From Defluviimonas salinarum (GTDB lineage: Bacteria > Pseudomonadota > Alphaproteobacteria > Rhodobacterales > Rhodobacteraceae), in NCBI RefSeq assembly GCF_026013545.1, contig NZ_JAPDOG010000010.1:62001-126000 (forward strand): a stretch of DNA of 64,000 nucleotides, given 5' to 3'. Made by a program: the position numbers and the translations under genes. Of this stretch, positions 1-8,253 are shown piece by piece. Below the pieces are notes generated by a model that worked only from the letters and a program-made list of their open reading frames with translations, searched no databases and had not been told where the DNA came from. Numbering within the stretch: the stretch's first letter is position 1; each line of letters starts with the position of its first letter.

Positions 1-45
1 TTCCGGCAGTCCGGCCCGATCCTCGGCGCGACCTACCGGTTCTGA
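1..45 (+). CDS. C-terminal end of a probable outer-membrane beta-barrel protein (partial)
   Basis: Only the last 14 codons are inside the window; the frame ends with TGA at 43-45. The peptide ends in GATYRF, with a C-terminal phenylalanine and alternating aromatic residues, which is the usual ending of an outer-membrane beta-barrel strand recognised by the BAM complex. This is inferred from the tail only, so the family cannot be named. The gene enters from the left edge. Confidence 0.4.
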   Translation, partial: FRQSGPILGATYRF

Positions 46-275
46 GCGGCAAGCCGGCACCGACGCTGTCGAGGCGGTGACGGCAGCCTCTCCGGGGCGG
101 GCGTTCGATTCCATGTCGCGACGGCGGGATCCGTTTGCCGGGATGGACGGACGCACTGGTGGACAGGGGCGTTGCGGCGGCGCCACGACCACGGCGCCGC
201 GTCTGCCATACGGTTTGCCGACAACAATCCGACGTTATGGCATAACTGCGCGGCCTGACCTAGATAAGGCGCATG

Positions 276-884
276 ATGAAACACCTGCGTCTCCTCCTCG
301 CCCCGCTCGCCCTCGCCCTGACGGTCTCCCCGGCCCTTGCCGAGAAGATCCCGCTCGCGCAGATCTCCGGCTACCTCAACAGCCTGAAGACCGCCGAGGC
401 GCCGTTCCAGCAGATCAATGCCGACGGCTCCACCTCCTCCGGCAAGGTCATCATCCGCCGCCCCGGCCGCATGCGCTTCGAATACGGTCCCCCCGACCGC
501 ACGCTGGTGCTGGCAAGTGGCGGCCAAGTGGCTATTTTTGATGGAAAATCCAACCAGCCCCCGGAACAGTACCCGCTCAAGAAGACCCCTCTCAACCTGA
601 TCCTCGCCGCCAATGTCGACCTCTCCCGCGAGAAGATGGTCGTCGGCCACACCGAATCCGGCTCCCTCACCATCGTCACCGCCCAGGATCCGGAACACCC
701 CGAGTACGGCACGCTGCAGCTCGCCTTCTCGGCCAATCCCGTCGCGCTGAAACAGTGGCTCGTGACCGACGAGGCCGGCGGCCAGACGACCGTGATCCTC
801 GGCCCGCTCGAGGCCGGCAACAGCTACCGCCCGTCGATCTTCTCGATCCACGCAGAAGCGGAGCGGCAGAAGCGCCGGAAGTGA
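276..884 (+). CDS. lolA: Outer-membrane lipoprotein carrier protein LolA
   Basis: This is a periplasmic chaperone that takes lipoproteins from the LolCDE ABC complex to the outer membrane. The product is about 202 residues, normal for LolA, and begins with a clear signal peptide (KHLRLLLAP core, cleavage after ALA near residue 22). The mature part has the LolA pattern of antiparallel strands: a ISGYLNSLKTAEAPFQQ start, then RRPGRMRFEY and the later YGTLQLAF strand. Two adjacent ATGs exist at 273 and 276; AAGG at 266-269 is better spaced for 276. No lolB or ftsK is visible nearby. Confidence 0.9.
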   Translation: MKHLRLLLAPLALALTVSPALAEKIPLAQISGYLNSLKTAEAPFQQINADGSTSSGKVIIRRPGRMRFEYGPPDRTLVLASGGQVAIFDGKSNQPPEQYPLKKTPLNLILAANVDLSREKMVVGHTESGSLTIVTAQDPEHPEYGTLQLAFSANPVALKQWLVTDEAGGQTTVILGPLEAGNSYRPSIFSIHAEAERQKRRK

Positions 885-888
885 TCCC

Positions 889-1470
889 TCACAGCCGGTC
901 GCAGGTGATGAGCTGGCGCTGGTACATGTCGGCCCGGCGGCCGACATCCGCCGCGACCCGTATCAGCCAGGCCTTCTGCAGGTGGCTGCCCCGTGCATAG
1001 CCCGCCTGACCCTCGTGATAGGCGAGGTACTGGCTCTGCGCGTCCCACTTCGACAGGCCGAGCTTCCTCTCGGAGCGGCTCATGTACCAGCCCATGAAAT
1101 CCGCCGCGTCGTCGATCCTGTTGCGCTTCGCCCCGCGCCGGCCGGTGTCGCGGCGATAGTCGTCCCAGGTGCCGTCAAGCGCCTGCGAATAGCCATAGGC
1201 CGAACTCTGCCGGCCGGCCGGAATGAAGCCGAGCGCGTAGCGCCGCTTGGTACGGGCATTGCCGATGAACTTCGACTCCTGGTAGATCGTCGCCATCTGC
1301 ACATGGACCGGAACGCCCCAGCGCTCCTCGGCGCGCTTCATCGCGCCGTGGTATTTCGGCCGCTGGTCGAGGATCGAACAGGCGTTGTCGAGATCGCGCG
1401 GCGCGGAATTGTTGCCGCCGCCGCAGGACACCAACAGCAATAGAACGCCCAAGCGGAGAATTCTGCTCAT
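889..1470 (-). CDS. Lysozyme-like (SLT-type) lipoprotein, putative peptidoglycan transglycosylase
   Basis: A 193-residue protein with a lipoprotein signal: the hydrophobic core is followed by the lipobox LVSC, with Cys16 as the lipidated residue. Residues 60-70 carry YQESKF, the glutamate-serine motif of soluble lytic transglycosylases, with Glu65 as the likely catalytic acid, and SAYGYSQ stands where SLT enzymes have their G-x-x-Q motif. Start chosen at the ATG at 1470 because GAGG lies 4 bases upstream and the lipobox follows directly; a longer frame to 1536 adds a non-signal extension. It ends four bases from the convergent lolA stop, so the two genes share a 3' junction. Enzyme activity is inferred. 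Confidence 0.75.
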   Translation of the reverse strand: MSRILRLGVLLLLVSCGGGNNSAPRDLDNACSILDQRPKYHGAMKRAEERWGVPVHVQMATIYQESKFIGNARTKRRYALGFIPAGRQSSAYGYSQALDGTWDDYRRDTGRRGAKRNRIDDAADFMGWYMSRSERKLGLSKWDAQSQYLAYHEGQAGYARGSHLQKAWLIRVAADVGRRADMYQRQLITCDRL

Positions 1471-1747
1471 ACTGCCTCGCTCGATCTCTTTTTTTATCGA
1501 GTCTACGGCATATCCACCTGCGAGGAAATCCCCCACGCGTTGCTCCCCTGGCCAGTCTCGGGGCGCCGTCGACCGCCGGCGATCCGGTAGCGGTGCGGCA
1601 AGCCGGAGGAGGTGCAGATCCGTGTCCGTCAGGCAACGTTCCGAAAAACTGTAGGAATGCGGTTCACAGACTGTTTCCGCTCCATTCGGCCTCGACGATA
1701 GACAGGCAACTCGCCAAAGGGTACCTTAAAAGGAGGGGAACGGCGTG

Positions 1748-2074
1748 ATGTTGAAGACGAACGCGAAATATAACCTCGGGCAGGTGGTGCGGCACCGCAA
1801 GCACCCCTTCCGCGGTGTCGTGTTCGATGTGGACGCGATGTTCTCCAATACGGAGGAATGGTACGCGGCGATACCCGAGGATAGTCGCCCGGTGAAGGAC
1901 CAGCCCTTCTACCATCTCCTGGCCGAGAACGAGGAGAATTACTACGTCGCCTATGTGTCGGAGCAGAATCTCGTGGCCGACCAGTCTGGCGAGCCGGTGG
2001 ATCATCCGGATGTCCACGATCTTTTCGGCGACTTCGAGAACGGCCGCTATCCCCTGCATTTCCAATTGAACTGA
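1748..2074 (+). CDS. hspQ: Heat shock protein HspQ
   Basis: A 108-residue hemimethylated-DNA-binding/YccV-family protein. The family signature runs through the whole chain: AKYNLGQVVRHRKHPFRGVV at the start, then the TEEWY, KDQPFYHLLAEN and YVAYVSEQNL segments. In enterobacteria HspQ is a Lon substrate, specificity factor and heat-shock protein; the same role here is inference. A strong AGGAGG (1731-1736) precedes an in-frame GTG at 1745 and ATG at 1748; ATG matches the usual family N-terminus. It is a single gene with no operon partner. Confidence 0.9.
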   Translation: MLKTNAKYNLGQVVRHRKHPFRGVVFDVDAMFSNTEEWYAAIPEDSRPVKDQPFYHLLAENEENYYVAYVSEQNLVADQSGEPVDHPDVHDLFGDFENGRYPLHFQLN

Positions 2075-2612
2075 AATCGGCAAGTCCAGCCGTGAGATCA
2101 CGCATGCGGCTTGCGTGCCGAGACGGGCGATTTCCGAGATCATCCGGCCGCCGTCCACGCAGCTGTATCCGACGGCACGGTGGCTGGAATTTCGTTTCGA
2201 ACTTGTCGTGATTGCGAGGAGAATCGCGGAGCCATACGCTTATTGCGCTACGCGTGAACAGTCGACCCGCTGTGGCCGCGTTTGGAGCGCTTTCCGGGAC
2301 GTGGCGCTCTGGTTTCGACCGCAAGCGCGATCAATCGACAGGGCGGGCGCAATTGGCGAGCGTCCGATCGGGGCAGATCGCAGGATCGTTCGATTGCCCG
2401 AAGGGAGTATTTCCTATGATGCGCGAAGGCCGGGGCAAATAATTGGGCGCGCGCTTTGATCAAGGAAATTAAAGTCCTCGACGCCGCGCAATGGGTGGGG
2501 GCTGTTGAACGCGGCGCCGAGGGAAGCTTTTAGCAGCTACGAGTTAATCCTTGCTCTTCAATCGGGCCGGGATTGGGTGGATTTGCGGCATAATTGCGGC
2601 GACGATTGCGCG
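2075..2612. other. 538-bp gap without a recognisable gene
   Basis: The stretch lies between hspQ and the 3' end of the anti-sigma factor gene. Open frames in it do not resemble known proteins and have poor start signals. Base composition is less GC-rich around 2440-2480. I see no terminator hairpin, tRNA or repeat. Confidence 0.4.
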
Positions 2613-3104
2613 TCATCTCGACAGCGGAAGCCGGAACGTCAGGTAATTGCTGCCATCTTCGCGGCGATAGGCGAGGTCGGTCGCCAGCGTGCGAATGAGC
2701 GACCACCCCCAACCGCCCTCGGGGAGGTCGTCAAGTCGAGGCGGAAGGGGCCGCATGCGGCCCTCGGGAAGCGTGAGCGCAGGCATCGCGTGCCCGGAAT
2801 CGACGATTCGGCAGCAGATCCATCCCGCTTCCCGGTGCAGGCACACTTCCACCTGTCCGGACGTCCGTCCGTCATAGGCGTGCTCGACGATGTTGTTGAG
2901 CACCTCGGCAAGAGCCAGTTCCAACGTGCCCGCATCGTCCCGGCTGAGGCCGCGGGCAAGCTCGGCGACCGCCTGTCCAAGTACGCGGCGAACGGTGCAG
3001 GGGTCGGCCTCGAAGCAAAGGTGAAACCCCTCCCCGGTGGACGGGGCGGAAACCCTTCCGGCCGGTTCGCGACGGGGTGATCCGGTTTCGCCGTCAGAGA
3101 TCAT
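2613..3104 (-). CDS. Anti-sigma regulatory factor, RsbW-type HATPase
   Basis: A 163-residue GHKL-fold ATPase of the RsbW/SpoIIAB class, a kinase that binds either a sigma factor or its STAS antagonist. The N box is EVLNNIVEHA (68-77), the G1 motif is VDSG (101-104) and the G2 motif is EGGWGWSLI (129-137). The ATG at 3104 overlaps the end of the upstream STAS gene by 11 bp, implying translational coupling; an upstream ATG at 3134 is an alternative. No cognate sigma factor gene or PP2C phosphatase lies next to it. Cysteines are unusually frequent for this family. Confidence 0.8.
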   Translation of the reverse strand: MISDGETGSPRREPAGRVSAPSTGEGFHLCFEADPCTVRRVLGQAVAELARGLSRDDAGTLELALAEVLNNIVEHAYDGRTSGQVEVCLHREAGWICCRIVDSGHAMPALTLPEGRMRPLPPRLDDLPEGGWGWSLIRTLATDLAYRREDGSNYLTFRLPLSR

Positions 3105-3438
3105 GCCCGGCGCCGTGAAGAGCCGCCGCGACATCGGCGTGGATCGGGAACACGCTGTCCATGCGGGTCAGATGGAAGACCCGACCGACATTGGGCGTAA
3201 GTCCGGCCAGTTCCAGCCGATGCGCCGGCGCGAGGAACTTCATCACCGAAACGATCGCGCCGAGGCCGGAACTGTCGACGAATATGACGCGACCGAGGTC
3301 GAGAATGATCCGGCCGCCGGCCCCCGCTGTCAGGTCGCGCATCCGGTCCTTGAACTGGATCGCGACGGCGGCATCTATTCGCTCCTCGTCGACGTTGACG
3401 ACGAGCGCCTCCGCAACGGATTCGGCAGTCAGGTTCAT
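3094..3438 (-). CDS. STAS-domain anti-sigma factor antagonist
   Basis: A 114-residue single STAS domain of the SpoIIAA/RsbV type. The phospho-acceptor loop VDSSGLGAI (54-62) is intact, with Ser56/Ser57 at the expected phosphorylation site. Together with the downstream RsbW-type kinase it forms a partner-switching pair: the unphosphorylated antagonist would free a sigma factor by binding the kinase. The short ATG start at 3438 gives the normal STAS length; the frame could extend further upstream but without family-like sequence. Confidence 0.85.
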   Translation of the reverse strand: MNLTAESVAEALVVNVDEERIDAAVAIQFKDRMRDLTAGAGGRIILDLGRVIFVDSSGLGAIVSVMKFLAPAHRLELAGLTPNVGRVFHLTRMDSVFPIHADVAAALHGAGHDL

Positions 3439-3536
3439 GGTGCAGACCTCCAACAGGTCTCTGGAGGCTAGACGCCAATCCTTACTATTCGGTATGCCTT
3501 GGACCGGAAGCGGAACCGGATACGGAAGGACCGATG

Positions 3537-4715
3537 ATGGAAGATGTAGTGATCGCCGGCGCGGCGCGGACCGCGATGGGCGGTTTCCAGGGAGCTTTCT
3601 CGGACTCCGATGCGGCAACGCTGGGCGGTGCCGCGATCGCCGCGGCCCTGGCGGATGCCGGCGCGGCCCCCGACCTCGTCGAGGAAGTGCTGATGGGCTG
3701 CGTTCTGCCAGCCGGTCAGGGTCAGGCCCCGGCGCGGCAGGCGGGGTTCAAGGCCGGCCTCTCGGACGCCGTGCCGGCGACGACGCTCAACAAGATGTGC
3801 GGGTCGGGCATGAAGGCGGCGATGATGGCGCATGACCAGATCGCGCTCGGCACCACCGGCATCATGGTCGCGGGCGGGATGGAGAGCATGACCAACGCGC
3901 CCTATCTCCTGCCGAAGATGCGCTCCGGCGCGCGGCTCGGCCATGCCCAGGTCATCGACCACATGTTCCTCGACGGGCTCGAGGACGCCTATGACAAAGG
4001 GCGCCTCATGGGCACCTTCGCCGAGGATTGCGCCTCGGCCTTCCAGTTTACCAGGGCCGAGCAGGACGACTACGCGCTTGCCTCGCTGTCGCGAGCGCTT
4101 CAGGCGCAGAAGTCCGGCGCGTTCGATGGCGAGATCACGCCCGTGACGGTCGCGACCCGCAAGGGCGAGACGACCGTCGCGTCCGACGAACAGCCCGCCA
4201 CCGCGCGGCCCGAGAAGATCCCGCAGCTGAAACCCGCCTTCCGCAAGGACGGCACCGTGACGGCGGCCAACTCCTCGTCCATCTCCGACGGCGCGGCGGC
4301 GCTCGTCCTCGCCTCGCGCCGCGCCGCCGAGGCGGCCGGGCTGAAGATCCGCGCCCGGATCCTCGGCCACGCGTCGCATGCCCATGCCCCGTCCGAGTTC
4401 CCGACCGCCCCGGTTCCGGCGGCGCGGAAGCTTCTCGACCGGCTCGGCTGGCCGGTCGCCGATGTCGATCTTTGGGAGGTGAACGAGGCATTCGCCGTCG
4501 TGCCGATGGCCTTCATGCGCGAGTTCGGCCTCTCGCATGACATCGTCAATGTCAACGGCGGCGCCTGCGCGCTCGGCCATCCGATCGGCGCCTCGGGCGC
4601 ACGGATCATCGTGACGCTCCTGAACGCGCTGGAAAAGCGCGGGCTGAAGCGGGGCGTCGCCGCGATTTGCATCGGTGGCGGCGAGGGCACTGCCATCGCC
4701 ATCGAACGCCCATGA
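3537..4715 (+). CDS. Acetyl-CoA acetyltransferase (thiolase)
   Basis: A 392-residue biosynthetic-type thiolase (acetoacetyl-CoA thiolase family) that condenses or cleaves acyl-CoA. The nucleophilic cysteine is in NKMCGSGMKA (Cys88); the C-terminal catalytic pair is GHPIGASGAR (His348) and CIGGGEG (Cys378). ATG at 3537 is six bases from AAGGA (3526-3530); ATG at 3534 is the alternative. It reads away from the STAS gene, and its partner reductase or PHB synthase is not adjacent. Whether it serves polyhydroxybutyrate synthesis (PhaA) or degradation (AtoB) cannot be told from sequence. Confidence 0.9.
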   Translation: MEDVVIAGAARTAMGGFQGAFSDSDAATLGGAAIAAALADAGAAPDLVEEVLMGCVLPAGQGQAPARQAGFKAGLSDAVPATTLNKMCGSGMKAAMMAHDQIALGTTGIMVAGGMESMTNAPYLLPKMRSGARLGHAQVIDHMFLDGLEDAYDKGRLMGTFAEDCASAFQFTRAEQDDYALASLSRALQAQKSGAFDGEITPVTVATRKGETTVASDEQPATARPEKIPQLKPAFRKDGTVTAANSSSISDGAAALVLASRRAAEAAGLKIRARILGHASHAHAPSEFPTAPVPAARKLLDRLGWPVADVDLWEVNEAFAVVPMAFMREFGLSHDIVNVNGGACALGHPIGASGARIIVTLLNALEKRGLKRGVAAICIGGGEGTAIAIERP

Positions 4716-4789
4716 TCTTCACATTGCCGGAGATACTGCCGGTGGACCGGGGCGCGGCAGCCCTCGGCCGGCCGCCAAGAGGAGCACAG

Positions 4790-5245
4790 ATGAACGTCGA
4801 TTATCCCACGCTCGCCGCCGTGATCGCGAGCCTTGCCGAAGGCGAGACGGACGCGGTCGCGCTGATGGCCACGGTGGCCTGCGAGGTGCACCATTCCGAC
4901 GACCGCTTCGACTGGACCGGGTTTTACCGGGTCACGGCGCCGGGGATGCTGAAGATCGGCCCCTATCAGGGCGGTCATGGCTGCCTCGCGATCCCGTTCG
5001 AACGCGGCGTCTGCGGTGCAGCGGCGCGCTCGGGCGAGATCCAGATCGTCGACGACGTGGAGGCCTTCGCGGATCACATCGCCTGCTCCTCGTCGACCCG
5101 GTCGGAGATCGTCCTGCCGGTCTTCGCGAAGGACGGGCGGCTGATCGGCGTCTTCGACATCGACAGCGACCAGCCCGGCGCCTTCACCGAGGAAGACGGG
5201 CGCGGGCTTGCCGCCATCCTGAAGTCGGTTTTCGGCCATCTGTGA
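4790..5245 (+). CDS. msrC: GAF-domain free methionine-(R)-sulfoxide reductase
   Basis: A 151-residue cytosolic single-GAF enzyme that reduces free methionine-R-sulfoxide. All three family cysteines are present: Cys65 (GHGCLAIPF), Cys75 (RGVCGAA) and Cys99 (HIACSSSTRSEIVLP), the last being the typical fRMsr signature, followed by GVFDIDS. Start at the ATG at 4790 after AGAGGAG; the longer frame from 4667 overlaps the thiolase end and adds non-family sequence. It probably shares a transcript with the neighbouring plus-strand genes. Confidence 0.88.
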   Translation: MNVDYPTLAAVIASLAEGETDAVALMATVACEVHHSDDRFDWTGFYRVTAPGMLKIGPYQGGHGCLAIPFERGVCGAAARSGEIQIVDDVEAFADHIACSSSTRSEIVLPVFAKDGRLIGVFDIDSDQPGAFTEEDGRGLAAILKSVFGHL

Positions 5246-5291
5246 CGCGGATCGCCGGGCGGCGCACCGGCCGGCGTGAGAACGTCGCCGC

Positions 5292-6068
5292 ATGAGCGAC
5301 ACCCAACATCACCATGGCAGCTGCCTCTGCGGCGGCGTGACTTTCGAGACCGACGGCCCCTTGCGCGACGTCTGGGCCTGCCATTGCGGCCAGTGCCGGC
5401 GCACCAGCGGGCATTTCTGGGCGGCGACCTCGGCGCCGCTCGACCGGCTCCGCATCACCTCGGACGAGACGCTTGCCTGGTACGACAGCTCTGCCGCCGC
5501 GCGGCGCGGCTTCTGCCGGCGCTGCGGGGCGAGCCTCTTCTGGAAACCGGCCGGACAGGACCGCATGGCGATCGCGCCGGGCGCGCTCGACGGGCCGACC
5601 GGGCTGAGGCTCACCCGCCACATCCACACCGAGGATGCGGCGGACTATTACTCCTGCGAGGGCCCGCGCCCGGACGCGCCGGCGGCGCGGCCCGACCATC
5701 TCGACTGCGCCTGTCTCTGCGGCGGCGTGGCCTTCACGGTGCCCGGGGCGGCGGGCCCGATCACGGCCTGTCACTGCACGCAGTGCCGCAAGCTCTCGGG
5801 CCACTACGCGGCATCGTTCGACGCCGACGAGAGCGCCGCCACCTGGCGGAGCCGCGAAACCCTTGCCGAGTACCGGACCCCGGGTGACGGGCGGCGCGGT
5901 TTCTGCGCCCGCTGCGGCGCGAGCCTCTGGTTCCGATCGGCCAAAGGCGAGTTCTCGGTGGAGGCCGGGTCGGTGGTCGGACCGACCGGCGGTTGGCTTG
6001 CCGAGCATATCTTCGTTGCCGACAAGGGCGATTACTACGAGATCGACGACCGGACCCCGGGTTCGTGA
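5292..6068 (+). CDS. Tandem GFA-domain protein (two CENP-V/GFA zinc folds in one chain)
   Basis: A 258-residue protein made of two glutathione-dependent formaldehyde-activating (GFA) type domains. Each has the family cysteine set: Cys11, 13, 30, 32, 35, 75, 78 in the first half and Cys141, 143, 160, 162, 165, 205, 208 in the second, every one displaced by exactly 130 residues. Characteristic strings are SCLCGGV, CHCGQCRRTSGH and FCRRCGASLFW, and their second-half equivalents. GFA proteins bind two zinc ions per domain; the substrate here is unknown. Most family members have one domain, so this is an internal duplication. Confidence 0.85.
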   Translation: MSDTQHHHGSCLCGGVTFETDGPLRDVWACHCGQCRRTSGHFWAATSAPLDRLRITSDETLAWYDSSAAARRGFCRRCGASLFWKPAGQDRMAIAPGALDGPTGLRLTRHIHTEDAADYYSCEGPRPDAPAARPDHLDCACLCGGVAFTVPGAAGPITACHCTQCRKLSGHYAASFDADESAATWRSRETLAEYRTPGDGRRGFCARCGASLWFRSAKGEFSVEAGSVVGPTGGWLAEHIFVADKGDYYEIDDRTPGS

Positions 6069-6077
6069 CGCCTGCGG

Positions 6078-6500
6078 TCAGAGCCTCCGGCTCGGTACCC
6101 AGGCGTAGCCGTTCTCGCACAGGATGTAGCATTCCCTGAGCCCGTGCGGCTTGTCCGTCGGCGGCTGCAGGATCGTCGCCTCCGGGAAGGCCGAGGCCCG
6201 TTCGGCGGCGGCGTCGGGATCGGTCTCGTAGAGCCGGATCTCGACCCCGGCGCCGCGCGGACCGGCCTCGGGCAGAAGTGCCGGTAAGGGGTGCGCGTGG
6301 TAGGTCGGATCGGCGTGAAGCTGAAACACCTCGCCGTGATATGACATGATGGCGAAATCCCGGCTGAGCCGGTGCGCGGTCATCCCGAACACCGCGCCGA
6401 GGAAAGCCGCCAGACGCTCGACATCGCGGACGAGGAGATTGAGCCCGATGCCGGAAAGCGAACGCCCGAAATCCTCGGCCTTGACCGTCTCGTAATCCAT
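6078..6500 (-). CDS. VOC (glyoxalase/bleomycin resistance) superfamily protein
   Basis: A 140-residue protein with the paired beta-alpha-beta-beta-beta layout of vicinal-oxygen-chelate proteins: GIGLNLLVRDVERLAAFLGA opens the first module and GVEIRLYETDPDAAAERA the second. Potential metal residues include the histidine in FQLHADP and the C-terminal glutamate in RECYILCENGYAW. Start at the ATG at 6500, preceded by AGGAAGG, matches the family start; the longer frame is not needed. It converges on the GFA gene with a 9-bp gap. Substrate is not predictable. Confidence 0.7.
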   Translation of the reverse strand: MDYETVKAEDFGRSLSGIGLNLLVRDVERLAAFLGAVFGMTAHRLSRDFAIMSYHGEVFQLHADPTYHAHPLPALLPEAGPRGAGVEIRLYETDPDAAAERASAFPEATILQPPTDKPHGLRECYILCENGYAWVPSRRL

Positions 6501-6622
6501 CGGAACCTTCCTCTGCCGGACCGACGCTCGCAACATCCGAGGGCGAGGTCAATCCCGCGCGGGATTGACCGGACCCGAGCTTTCGGTCAGGGCTTTGGGC
6601 GAGCCGCAGCGGAGCGCAAGCG

Positions 6623-7246
6623 ATGTGGGATCTGATCCAGATCTTTCCGACCCAGAGCCTGATCGCCTTCACGATGGGCGGGCTGATCCTCAACCTCGCG
6701 CCGGGGGCGGACGTGTTCTTCACCACCGCCTGCGGGCTGCAGGGCGGGCCGCGGGCCGGCGCGATGGCGGGGCTCGGGGTCGGGCTCGGCGTGGTCTGGC
6801 ATGTGACGCTCGCGGTCCTCGGCCTCTCGGCGCTGATCGCGGCCCATCCCGGCGCGCTCGGGGCGATCCGCTGGGCCGGGGCGGCCTATCTCCTCTGGCT
6901 GGCGTGGAAGAGCTGGCGGGCAGCGGGGCCGGAGGGGCGGGTGCGCGGCGTGATGTCGCCCTGGCGCGCGGTGGCGCGCGGCTTCCTGTCGAACGCGCTC
7001 AATCCCAAGCCGGTGCTCTTCATCCTCGCCTTCCTGCCGCAGTTCACCGACCCGGCCTACGGGCCGATCTGGCAGCAGGTCCTGCTTCTCGGCGGGATCT
7101 TCACCTTCACCGCGACCCTGGTCACCGTCGGTTATGGTATCGTCGCGGGCGTGCTTGGCGCGCGCATCGGGGCGAGGCTCAACGCGCTCAACCGGATCGC
7201 GGCGGTGATGTTCGCGGGACTTGCGGCGAAACTGGTAACGGAGTGA
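6623..7246 (+). CDS. LysE/RhtB family amino-acid exporter
   Basis: A 207-residue inner-membrane protein with about six hydrophobic helices, the normal size of LysE/RhtB carriers. The family N-terminal motif is visible: LIAFTMGGLILNLAPGADV, with the conserved P-G-P-like turn here as APGAD. Later SNALNPKPVLFILAFLPQF is the typical family motif. GGAG lies 9 bases before the ATG. It ends 4 bp before the homocysteine methyltransferase gene, so the two are probably cotranscribed, which suggests export of a homocysteine- or methionine-related amino acid, but that is inference. Confidence 0.85.
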   Translation: MWDLIQIFPTQSLIAFTMGGLILNLAPGADVFFTTACGLQGGPRAGAMAGLGVGLGVVWHVTLAVLGLSALIAAHPGALGAIRWAGAAYLLWLAWKSWRAAGPEGRVRGVMSPWRAVARGFLSNALNPKPVLFILAFLPQFTDPAYGPIWQQVLLLGGIFTFTATLVTVGYGIVAGVLGARIGARLNALNRIAAVMFAGLAAKLVTE

Positions 7247-7250
7247 GACG

Positions 7251-8147
7251 ATGGCCGAGGTAACCCTTCTCGATGGCGGCATGGGCCAGGAACTGCTCGC
7301 GCGGTCGGGCGACAAGCCGACGCCGCTCTGGGCGACCCAGGTGATGCTCGACCATCCCGGCCTAGTGCGCCAGGTCCACGCCGATTACTTCGCCGTCGGC
7401 GCCACGGTCGCGACCACCAATACCTATGCGATCCATCACGACCGGCTGGTGAAGGCCGGGCTCGACGACCGCTTTGCCAGCCTGCACATGCAGGCGCTGG
7501 CCGAGGCCGCGGCAGCACGGGCCGAACACGGATCCGGCCGGATCGCGGGCTCGCTCGGTCCGCTTGTCGCCTCCTACCGGCCGGAGACCCATCCGCCGCA
7601 TGACGAGGCGGTCGCGAAATACGCCGAGATCGCCGGACTCCTCGCCCCGGTCGTCGACGTGTTCCTCGCCGAGACCGTCGCCTCGCTTGCCCACGCGCGC
7701 GCGGTGCTCGAAGGCGCGAGGGTCGGCGGTCGGCCCGTCTGGATCTCTGTCACGGTCGACGACGAGGACGGAGCGCGGCTGCGCTCGGGCGAGCCGGTCG
7801 CCGCGCTCGGCCCGATCGTCGAGCGCGGCGGGGCTGCGGCGGTCCTCGCCAATTGCTCCGCGCCCGAGGCGATGGCGGCCGCGCTGGAGGAACTCGCCCG
7901 CTTCGGTCTGCCCTTCGGCGCCTACGCCAACGGATTCCAGCAGATCACCAAGGCGTTTCTCAAGGACAGCCCGACGGTCGACGCGCTCGCGGGGCGGCCG
8001 GAGATGACACCGGCCCGCTATGCCGAGTTCGCGATCACATGGGTCGGGATGGGCGCGACGATCGTCGGCGGCTGTTGCGAGACCGGCCCGGCGCATATCG
8101 CCGAGATCGCGCGCCGGCTGAAGGCGGCGGGGCACCGCCTCGTCTGA
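7251..8147 (+). CDS. Homocysteine S-methyltransferase family protein
   Basis: A 298-residue zinc-dependent methyltransferase of the MmuM/BHMT family, which moves a methyl group from S-methylmethionine, SAM or betaine to homocysteine. The N-terminal LLDGGMGQEL motif is canonical. The three zinc cysteines are Cys202 (ANCSAPEAM) and Cys275-Cys276 (GGCCETGP). Its length is close to MmuM and shorter than multi-domain MetH. GGAG of the upstream gene end serves as ribosome-binding site. Methyl donor cannot be assigned by eye. Confidence 0.88.
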   Translation: MAEVTLLDGGMGQELLARSGDKPTPLWATQVMLDHPGLVRQVHADYFAVGATVATTNTYAIHHDRLVKAGLDDRFASLHMQALAEAAAARAEHGSGRIAGSLGPLVASYRPETHPPHDEAVAKYAEIAGLLAPVVDVFLAETVASLAHARAVLEGARVGGRPVWISVTVDDEDGARLRSGEPVAALGPIVERGGAAAVLANCSAPEAMAAALEELARFGLPFGAYANGFQQITKAFLKDSPTVDALAGRPEMTPARYAEFAITWVGMGATIVGGCCETGPAHIAEIARRLKAAGHRLV

Positions 8148-8180
8148 TCCCGCAGGTGGGCGCGGACGGCGGCGGCGGAA

Positions 8181-8211
8181 GCCTCCGGCGGGGATATTGG
8201 GGCAGGATAAA
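8181..8211. repeat. Intergenic 'CCTCCGGCGGGGATATT' repeat copy
   Basis: GCCTCCGGCGGGGATATTGG occurs in the gap between the methyltransferase and pseudouridine synthase genes. The same core is present twice in inverted orientation near 47.45-47.51 kb and in a related form near 39.2 kb, so it is a dispersed intergenic element. A role in transcription termination or mRNA stability is possible. Confidence 0.55.
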
Positions 8212-8253
8212 GGGGGCTGCGCGGCGCCCGTGGCCGTGCTACCGGTGCGCCCC

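Noticed and set aside
2505-3080. 191-codon plus-strand frame opposite the RsbW-type gene
   Set aside because: The minus-strand protein has clear ATPase motifs; the opposite frame has no family features or ribosome-binding site.
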